64,000 bases of DNA from Saccharum officinarum (taxonomy: Eukaryota; Streptophyta; Magnoliopsida; Poales; Poaceae), in NCBI GenBank assembly GCA_020631735.1, contig CM036154.1, positions 1,107,759-1,171,758 of the forward strand, in the 5' to 3' direction. Position 1 is the stretch's first letter. Each line of letters starts with the position of its first letter. The notes under the pieces were generated by a model that saw only the letters and a list, made by a program, of their open reading frames with translations, was not told where the DNA came from and searched no databases. This document shows positions 18,712 through 30,352 of this stretch, piece after piece. Both the position numbers and the translations under genes were made by a program.

Positions 18712-19499
18712 TTATTTGGCGGTGTAGGCGGTGTCGGGCTTCCAGTCTTCGGGGATGACGTCGTTGTAGACGCTCTTGGTGCCTCCCTCGGTGGTGATTT
18801 GGACGGTGACGGGGAACTTGAGCGGCTTGTCGCTGTCCTTCCTCCAGATGGCGCCCCAGGAGTGCTTGAGGGGCTCGTACGCGTCGCCTCCCTTCTCCTT
18901 GATGTCCACCGCCACAATGTCGCCGTCGCCGTCGACGTACTTGACCAGCAGCGCCAGGTAGTTGGGGTTGCACCCCTTCTCCACGTGGAAGGTGACCTTT
19001 TCGCCGTACTTGCACTTGACCCGCCGGAACTGCATGTCGATGATGCCCGCCTTGCGCAGCTTCTCCTCCTCGCCCTTCTTGGCCATGGCGCCGAACGCCG
19101 TGCCGGCCAGGTCGAAGTGGTAGGCGGCGATGGGCTCGTAGTTCATGTCCGTGATGTACACCACCACGGGCTCGCCGGAGCACTCGGCCGGCTTGTCGCA
19201 CTTGATCTCGAAGCAGGAGCCGCAGCCGAGGCCATCCTTGAAGATGGGGACGTTGCCGCACGCGCCCATGCTGTTGAAGGGGGCCTTGTTCACATCCTTG
19301 TACCCGCACCCGCCGCCGTTGTCGTCGGGGCCGGCGCCCGTCGGCTTGCCGTACCATGTCGCCTTCGCTTCCAGCCAGTCGCTGCCGTAGGTGGCCGTGA
19401 TGTTCTTGCCCGGGGGAACCTTGGAGGACCGCACCAGGCGCCGCCCACCAGAAACGCCAGCGCCACCGCCACCGCCACCTGCATCGTCGACCTCGACAT
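18712..19499 (-). CDS. EXPB: beta-expansin, group-1 grass pollen allergen type, one-base frameshift at the signal-peptide junction
   Basis: It encodes a secreted cell-wall-loosening protein. From the ATG at 19497-19499 a signal peptide reads [20 protein letters not shown] followed by AWCGPP. Then one base is missing (about 19421-19427) and the mature protein continues in the next frame: [13 protein letters not shown] (N-glycosylation site NIT), [21 protein letters not shown], the six-Cys double-psi barrel with [10 protein letters not shown], the expansin HFD motif (AYHFDLAG), and a C-terminal cellulose/xylan-binding beta domain with [20 protein letters not shown] and TTEGGTKS, ending DTAYTAK-stop. 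Corrected length would be about 262 residues, normal for the group. There is no intron, although many expansins have several. The mature frame extends upstream without a signal peptide, so the real start is the shifted ATG. It is either a recent null allele or a sequencing deletion. A TATA box sits 76 bases upstream. Confidence 0.9.
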
Positions 19500-19574
19500 G
19501 ATGATGATCGTCGGTGGATGGTATGTAACTGTGATGCGATGCGATGCGATGAATGAGGAGGTGGCCGGGGCTCG

Positions 19575-19582
19575 TATTTATA
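19575..19582 (-). promoter_or_regulatory. TATA box of the beta-expansin
   Basis: Minus-strand TATAAATA sits 76 bases before the ATG, predicting a 5' UTR of roughly 45 bases that contains a short GCGAT repeat. Confidence 0.7.
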
Positions 19583-19602
19583 TTATGGTCGCGCGTGCCA
19601 GT

Positions 19603-19608
19603 GATTGG
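19603..19608 (-). promoter_or_regulatory. CCAAT box of the beta-expansin
   Basis: CCAAT on the minus strand lies about 22 bases upstream of the TATA box. That is closer than usual, so it is tentative. Confidence 0.35.
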
Positions 19609-19909
19609 ACGAGCTTGCATGCACGCTCCAAAGACGGAGACGGAGACGGAGAGGTCCTGCATGCATGGCCGAGCGAGCTTTGCTCTTGGCCGCCGGTTAA
19701 TTGGTTCCATATGTCGGAGGTGACAACGGGAGGCCCCTGCACACCTGTTCGTCTCGCCACGATCCGAGGCAGCCGTTTTCGTGTCGTCCCCTCTCCTGCT
19801 GGTCTCTCGTCTTGCATTGGAATGTCGTCATCGTTACACACACGTTGCGGCCAACTGAATGGAAGGAAGGAAGCAGAGATGGATGACCGGTCGAGAAGAG
19901 AGGACATTA

Positions 19910-20080
19910 CCTGTCATATCGTTGACGACCGTTACGAACACTTGAGATTTGTGGTATGGGCCTATGGACCATTTTTAACAGATTTGGCCCAGAGCCAGAT
20001 TGAATTGAGATTTTTCTTTTCTTTTCTTTTTTGCGAGGTTTTTTTTTTGTTTAAAGGCCAGGTTCAATTCCATCAAATCT
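19910..20080. repeat. direct repeat copy A upstream of the beta-expansin
   Basis: Shares gggcctatggaccattt, cagatttggcccagag, gattgaattgagatttttc and more with 21925-22085, same orientation, with few substitutions. The two copies lie about 2.0 kb apart around a CACTA terminus and other repeats. Confidence 0.75.
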
Positions 20081-20110
20081 GAGTTGACAGAAGGTTTGAT
20101 ATAGACAAGT

Positions 20111-20400
20111 CACTATCAGGAAAAGGAATATTCTTGGCGGCTAACGATTTCTTTGAGGGGCAAAATTGAGCACCCCTAAGAAATATTGTCGTTACCTTGG
20201 AGGTGTAGCAATACCTCCAAGAAAATGCATACTCTTGACTCGAGTGCTAATTCAAACCACCAAGGTAATTTCATATTTTCTTGAGTGCTAGTCCAAACCG
20301 CCAAAGTAATTCCTAGTTTTATTCTGTGCTATTCAAAACCGCCGAGGTAATTCATATTTAGAGATACAAATATTGGTATTGTTTTCTATATATTTGGTCA
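20111..20400 (+). mobile_element. CACTA transposon left terminus with subterminal repeats
   Basis: Starts CACTATCAGGAAAAGG after agt. Within the next 250 bases, variants of ccaaggtaatt occur in both orientations (ttaccttggagg, ccaccaaggtaat, ccgccaaagtaatt, ccgccgaggtaatt), as in subterminal arrays of En/Spm elements. No matching right terminus was found nearby, so this is a partial or diverged copy. Confidence 0.55.
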
Positions 20401-21199
20401 AACTTAAAAAAAGATTTGACTTTTCGAGAAGCGAGATACGCGTAAAAATATGACTTTTCGAGAAGTGAGATACACATTGAGTTTAGGATGGATGAAGTAG
20501 AGTGTAAGATGAGGCATATACATACACATGAAAAGTGGTATCACATTATAAAACCTAAGGAGGTGCACACAGTTGATGCGCTGCTCTCCTACATGTTACC
20601 TATTTCCACTTGCCCTTAGTTGTCATTTTTCTTTTGCTGTACAAAGGTCCTCTAATTAATCCTTTTTATCATGCATGCAGTTGTCTCTTTTACTAAGCAA
20701 TTGTTTTGTTGCAGATTCATTGGACAAAAAAGGGAGGGTCTAGCACCCAGACGTCCGGACATAAGCGCGCGTCCGGACGCCCGCGCCGCGCACGCCGCTC
20801 ACGAGAATATTATCGTTACACGGTGCATGCTCAGCCGTGCAGCCCACATGGCGCACTCGCCCCCTACACACTCGTGGACGTGTGGCCAAACAACCAGCAG
20901 AGCGCACCTCCCTCGGCTGTTAGCTGGGCTCGCCGACGACCAAAACGGATTGGGTTCGAACGCATGTGCCTACCACGCCTGCGTAATAGGAGGATAGTTA
21001 CCAGGCCGGGACGTAACGGACAGGACCCCCCCCCACACGTCCGCATCACCCCGCTTGCGGATGCTCGTCGGGAGGCGTTTGCCGGCCTCAGGCGCCCGCA
21101 TAGTGACCCACGGGCGGCGCCCCAGTGACAGTAGCAGACGGCTATGGCAGGCAACTATTCGCCAACCACCGGGCTATTGCTACATGTACTCCCCCAGAT
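20401..21199. other. unassigned region, GC-rich from about 20750
   Basis: No gene recognised. Open frames on both strands in 20750-21150 follow from GC richness and show no family motif. Confidence 0.4.
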
Positions 21200-21600
21200 C
21201 TACTTTTAAAACATCCAGTTGAAACACTCGTAACATGCGACTAAAAATAGACGAAACACTTGAAACATACGTGTATAGCCATAGCAACATATGCAACATC
21301 CAGATCTAGTTTTGCAACATCCAGATAAAACACTTGCAACGTACGTGAAACACCTGAAACACTTAAAACATGCGTTTGAAACATGCATGTTATGCAACAT
21401 CCAGATATACTTCTGCAACATCATGATGAAACACTTGAAACATACTTTTGAAACAACTGAAACACATGAAAACATATGCTTACAACATATGTATATTGTC
21501 ACTGCAACATATGTAACATCACAGATCGACTTTTGCAATATTTAGATGAAACACTTGAAACATAAGTCTGGAACGCTTGAAACACTTGAAACACTACGTC
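21200..21600. repeat. degenerate tandem repeat, gaaacacttgaaacat / gcaacatccagat motifs
   Basis: Variants of gaaacacttgaaaca and gcaacatccagat alternate about every 30-70 bases through the segment. I have the impression of a common grass repeat of this kind, probably transposon-derived, but cannot name the family. The ORFs on both strands are by-products. Confidence 0.65.
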
Positions 21601-21924
21601 ACCGGCGACCATGACCTACCTGGTGGGGAATTGTGGTGGGGGATGGGGCACGGCCTCGGTGGGGCTTGGCTAGGCCGGTGCACGACACGGCATAAGGCTG
21701 CAAGTTGATTTTGTTGAGCTCCACCTGCTCCCCGCGTCGTCACCCGCCTGTTTGTCCGTTGCACCAGCCTGTTGCTCCGCCGCTTCGACACCCGCTTTGC
21801 TGCGCTCGTCAAGCAAGGCTCCTCCTCCGGCGCCAGTGACCCGAACAGGCTATGCTACGCCGTCCAAAAAGATGGACTGGAAGGCACGTAAGATGCAGCA
21901 CTTGGTGGCCGCCATGGCACACAT

Positions 21925-22085
21925 GTCATATTGCTGACGACTGTCAGGAACACTTGAGATTTGTATTATGGGCCTATGGACCATTTTCAACAGATTTGGC
22001 CCAGAGCGAGATTGAATTGAGATTTTTCTTTTTTGTGAGGTTTTATTTTAAGGACCAGGTTCGGTTCAAATTTGAAAAAAAAAAT
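21925..22085. repeat. direct repeat copy B
   Basis: Partner of 19910-20080, same orientation, with a shorter T-rich middle. It starts in the same tgtcatat...gacgac context. Confidence 0.75.
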
Positions 22086-22439
22086 CTAAATGGGTTTGGA
22101 CTTTGGAGACACATGCATAGCCATTTAGTTGTGTATTGTTTTATTGAAAGTATGAATTCATAAATAAATCAAATATAACTTCTACAAGTTTGTTAGGTAA
22201 TAGATAAATAAATTTCATAAAGTTCAACCTTTCTGTGGATTCCAAAGGCAATTATTGGAATCTCCTCCTTCAAATGGGCTTGAGGGTAAAAGGAGTCTTA
22301 GGGGGCGTTGATAACTTGTGCTTAACAGAGTGTTTTGTCATTGGACTCCTTCTGATCCATAACTGAATTGATAAAGCATGGCATAGCCACAACTACCTCA
22401 TTTTTTAAGAGAAAACAAGGCAAATCCCTACAACGACGG

Positions 22440-22558
22440 AAATCTCATATAGTGGTAATTCAACTATCGTAAATATATACTGACATTATCGTAAATTATT
22501 ATATAAAATTATCGTAAATAGAGGTAGCTATAAAATAACTTATATATATATATATATA
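22440..22558. mobile_element. MITE remnant (tatcgtaaatagaggt family) and TA run
   Basis: tatcgtaaatagaggtagct, ataacttat and aattcaactatcgtaaat match the element at 30353-30571. The remnant ends in a TA microsatellite (22542-22558). Confidence 0.55.
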
Positions 22559-22559
22559 T

Positions 22560-24650
22560 GGAAAATTTTTCCTCCTCCCTGGGAGCAGTTACTCCCACCT
22601 ACACGTACATGTGCATTTTTTCCTCCTACACATGAGACGGGCGTCAGGTTCTGTAGCGGATTACTTGAGCAGACCCGTTAATTGAATGGACAAAACTAAT
22701 TCGGTCCTTTTTTCCGGATCTAAAATACAGCCTCGTTATTTATTTATTAGTTGGATCCATTTTCTTTTCAACGCTATTTGCAGCCGGGTGCCCCGTGCCC
22801 GTCGAGATGGCCGCTGCCGTGCCCATCAACATAAACGCACGAATGGAGGAGGTTCTGCCACTGCTCTTGCCATCTCGTCGGCGGCGGCGAGCCCTCTCCT
22901 GTCCAGAGGTGGCAGCACCCCCTCGACTCGCTTCGTGGCCCCATGGCAGCGGTGGAACCCGCGGCCATGGCGCGACAAGCCCGGCTCGCGGAGCACCTGG
23001 CGGCGGCGTGGCTTGCCCCAGCCCACCCCCGGCGTGGCGCTCCCGTCGGCGGCGGCGCGACTTCCACTGCCTTCCCCTTCCCCCGAGCGCGGCAGCCATG
23101 GCGGCGGCGTGGCTTGCCCCAGCCCACCCTTTGCGTGGCGCCCCGGATCTGAGACTCATCCTTGCGAATCCAGATGAACACCGGGAGCAGGCGGATGGAT
23201 GGCAAGAAACGTGCTGGTAAGAGAGTTTTCGATGGATACATAATCTAGATTACTCGTTATTAGTAAGATTGTTGATCCTGTGGAGCGGACGACGTCAATT
23301 CGTGATCTCGCCATCTCGGTGAAGTAAATCAGGGGAAGGCAACCCACTTTCGGTTCATCACCACTTCGCCATGCACCCAGCAGGTAAAAAAATCCGATCT
23401 GATACACATCAAAATTGACAGAGTATGTATACATTAATTACTCAAACAAATTTTGATTATTTCCTTTCGGATGACCAGGAACAAATTCTGGTTCGTGAGG
23501 TGCTCCTCCTAATTCTTACATTTTTCTAATCAAAAGAATAGTACGTCCATCGTCCAGGAGAAGATCTGCAGGAGTGTCATCACGCTACTACTTCTTTCTT
23601 TTATTTTAGATAGATGAGTGTCATTTTAGTGTATCACCAAATAATCTTTATTTTTAGATAAGAGTATCACCTGATACCTACATACTAATAAAATGTTACA
23701 TGTGAAATTAATTTTCCGATGGATGTATCTTTCAATCGTGTTACTGCTTGAAGCAGCTCCTGCAAGATGAAAGTCATGCATGATTCACTTGGTACTTTTT
23801 TCAGATTATTATATTATAGTATCTCCTAATACTTCAAAGGAGTATACTGCGTACACATACTACCTGTTGAAAAGTATCTATACTTCTCTGCCACGTGTAC
23901 TTTCTTTCGGCATACATATTTACCCCCTGCATACATCAAGGTCAGAAAATAGTATGTACACCGTACACGTACTCCTTTTTGAAATAGTATGAACACATAC
24001 TCTGAACTCAAAATATCAAAAAAGTATGTAAACATACTCCTTTGTAAAAATAAAGTATATACACGTACTCCTTTTTAAAACAGTATGTACACCTACTCTC
24101 TACTTAAAATATTTAAAAAGTATGTAAACATACTTCTTTATTTGTAAAAATAAAGTATATACACGTACTCCTTTTTAAAATATTATGTACACCTACTCTC
24201 TACTCAAAATATCAAAATAGTATGTAGACCCTTTCAAAAAAAAATAGTATGCAGACATACACCTTCGTAAAAATAAACTATATACACGTAAGCCTTCTTA
24301 AAATAGTATATACACGTACTCTACTCAAATAGCACTCAGAATAGTATATGTATAAACTCCCTTGTCTACGTACACACTCTGTTACTACTTGAATAATACT
24401 CCCAAGAACTTGTACTGGCACATACGGATTCAAGAACATGCGAAGTTTTAGGACTTGGCACGTTCAAACTAGCGAACATCAGGCTAACCGAGAATCAAGG
24501 CAGCGTTGGCCGATTAATTCAAATTAAATAATTTGTAACTAAAACAATCCGTAATTTAAATCCTTAATGGATTCCTCCCAATCCAATAACCCGTTCGGCC
24601 TAGTACTAGATGAGATGGGAGTACCTACTCCCGGGAGTTGTTTGTAAAAA
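22560..24650. mobile_element. about 2.1-kb TIR transposon carrying a GC-rich internal segment
   Basis: The left end ctccctgggagcagttactc (about 22573) matches the reverse complement of the right end (ctcccgggagtaggtactcc, from about 24623-24642), continuing into cccac/cccat. Inside, 22780-23220 is strongly GC-rich and contains ggcgtggcttgccccagccc twice (about 23006 and 23108). It has open frames on both strands without family motifs. A degenerate tandem array follows. The mixture resembles Mutator-type elements with captured gene pieces, but no target duplication is clear. Confidence 0.5.
23950..24330. repeat. tandem repeat of about 95-120 bp (agtatgtacacgtactcc)
   Basis: Four degenerate units with the phrases gtatatacacgtactcc, gtatgtaaacatactcc and gtacacctactctctac, starting near 23963, 24055, 24155 and 24277. 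Many phrases are short palindromes. The array lies inside the 2.1-kb TIR element. Confidence 0.65.
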
Positions 24651-26074
24651 AAAAAAAAACTACTCCGGGAGTATAAAAACCCACCCTATATATAACGGAG
24701 GGTAGCTGCCCATGGGGGTGTGGTAGCTAATGTCCCGGCTGGATGTGTGACACGTTCACTATTTCTTTGATCGGACGGCAGTTGAGCTCCTCCCCAAAGT
24801 GGCATGTTCGTACGTGGGCAGTATCCACTGGGTGCTTTGCCAGGTCTCGGTCGGGCAGCGCTTGAAAAGTTGGTGTCATCGATTAATAACAAGGAAAATA
24901 GCCCTCGACAAGCATGGAAGGACTAGGATAGGATTCTTTTTTTTTTTTTTTGGCGAGCAGATTAGGATAGGATTCTATATACTCTTATATAAAAGATTTA
25001 CTGTAACTTGATTTAAAATATTGAAACTAATAAAGTTTTTTTAAAAAATTGAAACTACTCGGTAATCTAGACCAGATAAGAATCACGTGCATGCTTTGAA
25101 AAAAGGGACTACGAGACAAACTGATGATTGTGCCAAACTGATGTTGTGACAAAATTAGGCCCAAGCTGATTCTGTGACAAAATTAGACCTAGAAATTAAT
25201 ATTTAGTTAGTGACCGAGCTAAAAATTTGGCTTGTGCAAAAATCTGGGTAGTCAAAATGGATGATAGCCAAATCAAATTTTAATAGTGTATTTGCATGTA
25301 CGACATGTATGGTCCATATGTTAGTGTTTTTCTTTAAAGAAACATGGTCACGTGATATCTTGTTTTGTAGATAAAATCCTATAGTATGTGGTTAAATAGA
25401 TATTGGGATTTGAAGTTTGATTATCAAAAATTTTGAAGCCCTCCAATCTACAGTGTTCAGGAGCAGCAGTAAAGTAGTGGTCCCCACGTAAGCCATGGCA
25501 GTAGTTACTTTAAACACAAACACCGATCGTTTGTTGCGGCTGCGTACTGGACCCCATGTGCATGGACAACAAAGTCTGCCATTCACGTTGTCAAGCCGTC
25601 ACGCGAGCTTCAGGCTGCCATTCTATGCGTGGCCGTGCGATTCAAGGCTGCAACACAAATGAATATCAAAACACCCAAATAAAACACCTCTTTTCTGAAA
25701 TTGCAGCACTAGCACGTCCCATTATTCGTTGCAGATGCAGATTCTGCTAAGCACGTTTGCTTTTGTCGTTAACCTAGTACGCACCAGTGCCATATAGGAT
25801 GTTGATCAAAGAGCAACAATTTTTATTTACAAGAAAATATTTCATAAGAAACTGGCCGCTTAGCACAAGGCAGGCTGCGGTGCACATGCCCTGCCATTCA
25901 CGTTCTCACGCCTGCTTTCATCTGCGCGCCCAAAACGTTTCGCGACTCGGCGTGGTCCCGTGAATTCCCAAAGTAGACGGTGTCTGCTAGTGCAGAATGA
26001 AGACAGAGCTGCTTCCACATTTTGGTGCCGGGTAGCTACGTACCACACCCGGTAGGCAGCTACCACCCGTTCTA
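24651..26074. other. intergenic sequence without recognised gene
   Basis: Contains a T-run at about 24937-24951 flanked by two copies of taggataggattct (about 24924 and 24962), which looks like a small duplication around a poly(T). Otherwise I see no coding or structural feature. Confidence 0.4.
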
Positions 26075-26089
26075 GCTCTCTCTCTCTCT

Positions 26090-26157
<68 letters not shown>
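26075..26157. repeat. (CT)n then (TA)n microsatellite
   Basis: Visible simple repeats; the TA tract directly abuts a MITE. Confidence 0.95.
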
Positions 26158-26158
<1 letters not shown>

Positions 26159-26360
26159 CTGTGCCGCGAAAAGTAGGTGAAAAATTACTGTAGCATCTTT
26201 CGTTGTTATTTGGCAAAATTTGTCCAATCATGGACTAACTAGGCTCAAAAGATTCGTCCCGACATTTATAGACAAACTATGTAATTAGTTATCTTTTTTA
26301 CCTACATTTAATGTTCCATGCATGCGTCGAAAGATTTGATGTGACGAGTGAAAGAGGAAA
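26158..26360 (-). mobile_element. common grass MITE, reverse orientation
   Basis: Contains ctgtagcatctttcgttg, tggactaactaggctcaaa, agattcgtcccgac, ctatgtaattagtta and atgcatgcgtcgaaagat. I recognise this as the reverse of a very abundant miniature element of panicoid grasses. Its ends merge with the TA tract, so exact termini are uncertain. Confidence 0.6.
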
Positions 26361-26479
26361 TATTTTAGGTTGGACGGCGAAGTGAACAAGGTCAAAATGG
26401 ATGATAGCCAAATCAAATTATGAGCCAAAGGAGTGCACAAGAGAGGAGAAAAGGTTGCCAGTAATAATAGGAAATTATT

Positions 26480-27060
26480 TTTTACCCTGGTGCCGGTGCA
26501 CCAGGCTAGCCCTACGTGGCTTCGCCCCTGAGCCCCAACCCTCTCTCGTGTGCGACGGCGGCGGGCCAAGGGAGGGCCGGGGCGGACTCGCCGCCAGCGG
26601 CGACTGGCAGCACGCACCCGGCCGCGCGTGGGCCAACGGGTCCCGCTCTTGGAGATGCGGCCGCCGGTGGCGCTCGATGCTGCATGGCAGAGGCCCGGGA
26701 GGTCCCGACCCCAAGCTGTGGCGGCGAGCAGGTGCATCTTGGACCAGGCTGCCGGAGAGGCGGTGCTTTGCGGCGAGGAGCGAGGCCACCACGGATCCAG
26801 GGCCGGCATCACTCACCTCGACGAGGAGGTGGCGGAGCGCCGCTTCGGCTTCGTGGGCGCCGAGCACAGACTTGCCTGCCCACATGGAGGCGTGCAGATG
26901 CTAGGAACAGGTCTTCAGAAACCAGCCCACTGCCTCGCTCGCGAAGTCGCGACATCGATGGCCGAGCTCACCGCCTCGCCCCGTCCGCGTCCTGACTCCC
27001 CGGGTTGCCTGGCTGCCTCGGCACCATCAGCCCCTGCCCCCTGCTGTCCGGACTAGCGAC
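26480..27060. other. GC-rich segment with open frames, unrecognised
   Basis: Frames are open on both strands (for example minus 26475-26885). One minus-strand stretch reads LGAHEAEAALRHLLVEVSD and could be a captured gene fragment, but I recognise no family and see no signal for either strand. Confidence 0.3.
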
Positions 27061-27221
27061 TCGCCCTGGACCGTCCCGCGACCGCGACTTCGGCGCCGCC
27101 GGCCGTGCACGCGCTGACGCGCAGGAGGCAGGACGCGCCTGCTGCACTTGCTGCCGGCCGGGCTACCGCGCCTAGTGCCTGCCACCCAGGCACCAGCAAC
27201 ACTGCTCCGGCGCCCTCCTCT

Positions 27222-27330
27222 GTTTTTTTTTTTTTTTTGAAAGGTCCGGTTTCCCGGCATGTCATTAATTAAGAAGAGAGAGTTCTTTGGGGCCATGAGA
27301 CCCCCCTTACAAGCGCGAGAGGCGCTGCCA
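27222..27330 (-). mobile_element. 3' tail of a LINE-like retroelement with poly(A)
   Basis: On the minus strand the sequence ends ttcttaattaatgacatgcc...ggacctttc followed by a run of about 17 A. That arrangement is usual for plant non-LTR element 3' ends and for retrocopies. Only a short tail is identifiable; coding sequence is not. Confidence 0.45.
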
Positions 27331-27919
27331 CTTACAGCAGACTGCTGTAGTAGTTTAGAGCTCTAAAGTTGATTACTCAAAAGTAAATTGCGATCTAAAA
27401 GGGGCCTAAGAAGTCCCGTATCTATTTGTTCCTAGTTCAGTGTCTAATTTTTTATAAGTGACATTGCCATTATGCCAATGTCTAGTGATTGCAGCACTAG
27501 AAGCAATTGCAGGGGGCAGGAGCACTGGACGCGCCTGCTGCTAGCAATTGCAGCACTGGAAGCCGTCGAGCTGGTGGTGCCCAACGTGAGCAGGGTGGTT
27601 GAGTTCGGCAAGATGTTGCAGGCACGTCTAGCGGCGGCCATGTCGATTGATGCTTGCTTCTTCACTTAATCCCTAGATTCCCAAGGTTAAAAACTGTTCT
27701 TTGGTGTGCAGGACCACAGATCCGCTTCCCCTCATTCTTTCCCCACGATTTGCTCAATGTCTGGCTTCCAAGTGCTCCTGTTGTGGTAAAAAGAAAATGA
27801 ATAGATCCCCTCATTTCCTCTCTCACTACAAGTCAACATTGCATACTTGTCAATGATATCACGTCAGTTCATTTGAGCATACTTGTTACTGTCAATGATG
27901 TTTTGGAAAAACTATGCTG
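27331..27919. other. intergenic sequence, no gene recognised
   Basis: A 65-codon frame at 27472-27669 has no homology I can name. gcagcactagaagcaattgcag and gcaattgcagcactggaagcc form a short internal duplication near 27490-27560. Confidence 0.35.
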
Positions 27920-30110
27920 CGATAATTTTGATTTTATGCATCTCCTTGATATGAAATGAAGAGCTACTAACGTAGGCAAGCAGGATTTCTATGTGGTTGA
28001 TTTCGAGTTTTTATGCATCTCGTTGATATGATGTGTGCTTTTCTTTGCCACTGTAAGGTTTTTGCGCCTACTAAATCATGTTTCTATGCTTATCTTGCTC
28101 ACGTTCCTATGTCTTTTCCTGCTAAAAACATGTTCCTATGCCTGTCTTGCTGCCTAATTTTTTCCTCGATTTTGTTCCGTGTCCTCTCGAATGTATATAG
28201 ATTGTACAACATTATTTTTCTTCAGATTATTGGCCGCAGGCATCACTGATTGTTGAGGATCTCCTGGTAGCCATGTACGTGCACATAAGGATCTGCCTAT
28301 GCAGGTGAGTGGATCTGCCTATGCACATAAGGATCTGCCTATGTATGTTTCTCCATGCTAATGCTGATTTTGGATGGTGTAGCTCCACGTGGTTGCTACG
28401 TTTAGACAGGCTTTGTCGATCTTGAATCCTAATCGGATTTGTTTTACTCAGTTTTCTGAAACTTCATTACAAATTATGAATTAGATTATTTGTAGGGATA
28501 TCAGCCACTAGTTCTAGAAAGTTATGTGTTTGTGTTACTATGTTCTATGCTCTGCTTGGTTGCAATTAGTGTTTGTCGATGGCTGCAAGGCAACACAAAT
28601 TCAAGCCGTGATTTTTGCATTAATCTAGCTGACATTTAATTTCACGAATAGGTTTCTGCGCATGCTAAAACATGTTTCTATGCCTTTCTTGCTGCGGTAA
28701 GTTTTCTCTGCTTGCTAAAACATGTTTGTACGTCTTTCTTGTTTTTCATGATATTTTAATTTGATTTTTGGTTGCAGCCTTGGATGAATAGGTGGTCTGT
28801 AGGAAATGAAAAGCTACCAATGCAGGCAAGCAGGATTTCTATGTTTTCATTTTAATTTTTATGCATTTCTTTATATTATGTGCAAATGAATTGGTTTTTG
28901 TGCATTTGTTTTTGGATTTTTATGCTTGTGCTATACTTAATGAATTAAGTTTTTACACATTCAGATCCATTCCGGTGGCGGTCCGCTGCATGACGCAGTC
29001 CACGGCGATGGCAGTTGATGGCGTGCAGTCCACGGCGGTGGTGCTGATGCGAATCAGCGGTGGAGGTTGGTGGGGTGGAAAACGGCAACCGCGCGGCGCG
29101 ACACGGCATAGGATTTGCATTTTGTTTGCTGTTTTTTGTGTTCTTATGCTTGCGTGCATAAATTTCTGTGCACACAATGGAGCAGTTCTATGCGTTTTTG
29201 TTTCTTTATGCTTAGGAGCATAAATTTCTATATATTGTTGGAGTAGTTATATGCTGTTTTTATGTGGCAACAAATTTACTTTTTATTCATCGAACTACTA
29301 ATTTCTATCTCGTGTTAGGTGGAATGTCCATCTCATGGAGAGGTTTTTACGCAGTAACAAAATTATTTTTTATTCATTCAACCACTAATTTGCATGCAAT
29401 GTGGCACCAAAAAACCATTATGCACATTTTGACCATTGATTCTATGCACCTAATTGGTCATCACGTGACAGGATTCAAATTTCAAATTTGAAAGAAGACA
29501 AGGTTGTCTCTATGTGGAGATGTTTTTACGCGGTAACAAAGTTAGTTTTTATTCATCCAACTATTAATTTTTATTAAGATCGGCATCAAAAACTTTCCTA
29601 CATATCTTGACCAGTGATTCTATGCATCCAATCGGTCATTACGTGTCATGATTCAAATTTCAAATTTTAAAAAACATGAGGTCGTCTCCATATTTTTATG
29701 CTCTCACTCACAAGATCTATTCATAGACTGATGCATAAAATTATATCTCATAATGTGCAAATTATGAATTTTAAATTTTTTTCAAAAATATATTCACAAT
29801 GGATCTTGAATCGTGCAAAAAAAATGTCAGGAGTTCAATGGTCAAAACCGTTTTTGAATCGGATATTTCGTTGAGAAATTGTTGTGAAAAAACGGAAGAG
29901 ATTAGAGTGGACGCACATATGCAGGCATGTGTCAGTATGTGTCAGCCTGCGTCAGCTGCTGTCAGGTGTGACGTCCAGATTGCGGAGAGGTTTTTATGTG
30001 GTAACGAATTGATTTTAATTCATGCAACCACTAGATTTTATGCATTTCGCGATAAAAACCTTTCTGCGCAGCCTGACCTAAAATTTTATGCGTCCGATGG
30101 GTTGGGTCCC
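27920..30110. repeat. repeat-rich transposon-like region with many tttTATGCat motifs
   Basis: At least 15 variants of tttttatgcat / tttctatgcct are scattered through about 2.2 kb. gcaggcaagcaggatttctatg-like stretches occur twice (about 27973 and 28822). A unit reading gagaggtttttacgcagtaa and then aattttattcatccaaccact occurs in about four variants (about 29245, 29338, 29516, 29985). A GC-richer core lies at 28970-29110. The pattern resembles subterminal arrays of large DNA transposons; no transposase is seen. Confidence 0.5.
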
Positions 30111-30204
30111 TAGGGGTCCCCCACTTACGCATGCTTCAGCTTCGCGAGGGCTGGGTGGGGTGGCTAGCTGGGGCTTCCAATACCTATTTGTAGCCCTGGG
30201 CTTC

Positions 30205-30259
30205 CAATAGGCCAGCTATATATATATATATATATATAATATATATATTATATATATAT

Positions 30260-30352
<93 letters not shown>
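30205..30352. repeat. (TA)n and (CA)n microsatellites
   Basis: Interrupted TA tract of about 130 bp ending in a short CA run. Confidence 0.95.

Noticed and set aside
18610..20082. 490-codon plus-strand ORF over the beta-expansin
   Set aside because: It is the antisense of a GC-rich expansin gene and shows no protein family motif.
22795..23241. Protein-coding gene in the GC-rich part of the TIR element
   Set aside because: Frames are open in at least four phases with low-complexity Arg/Ala/Pro composition; no family recognised.
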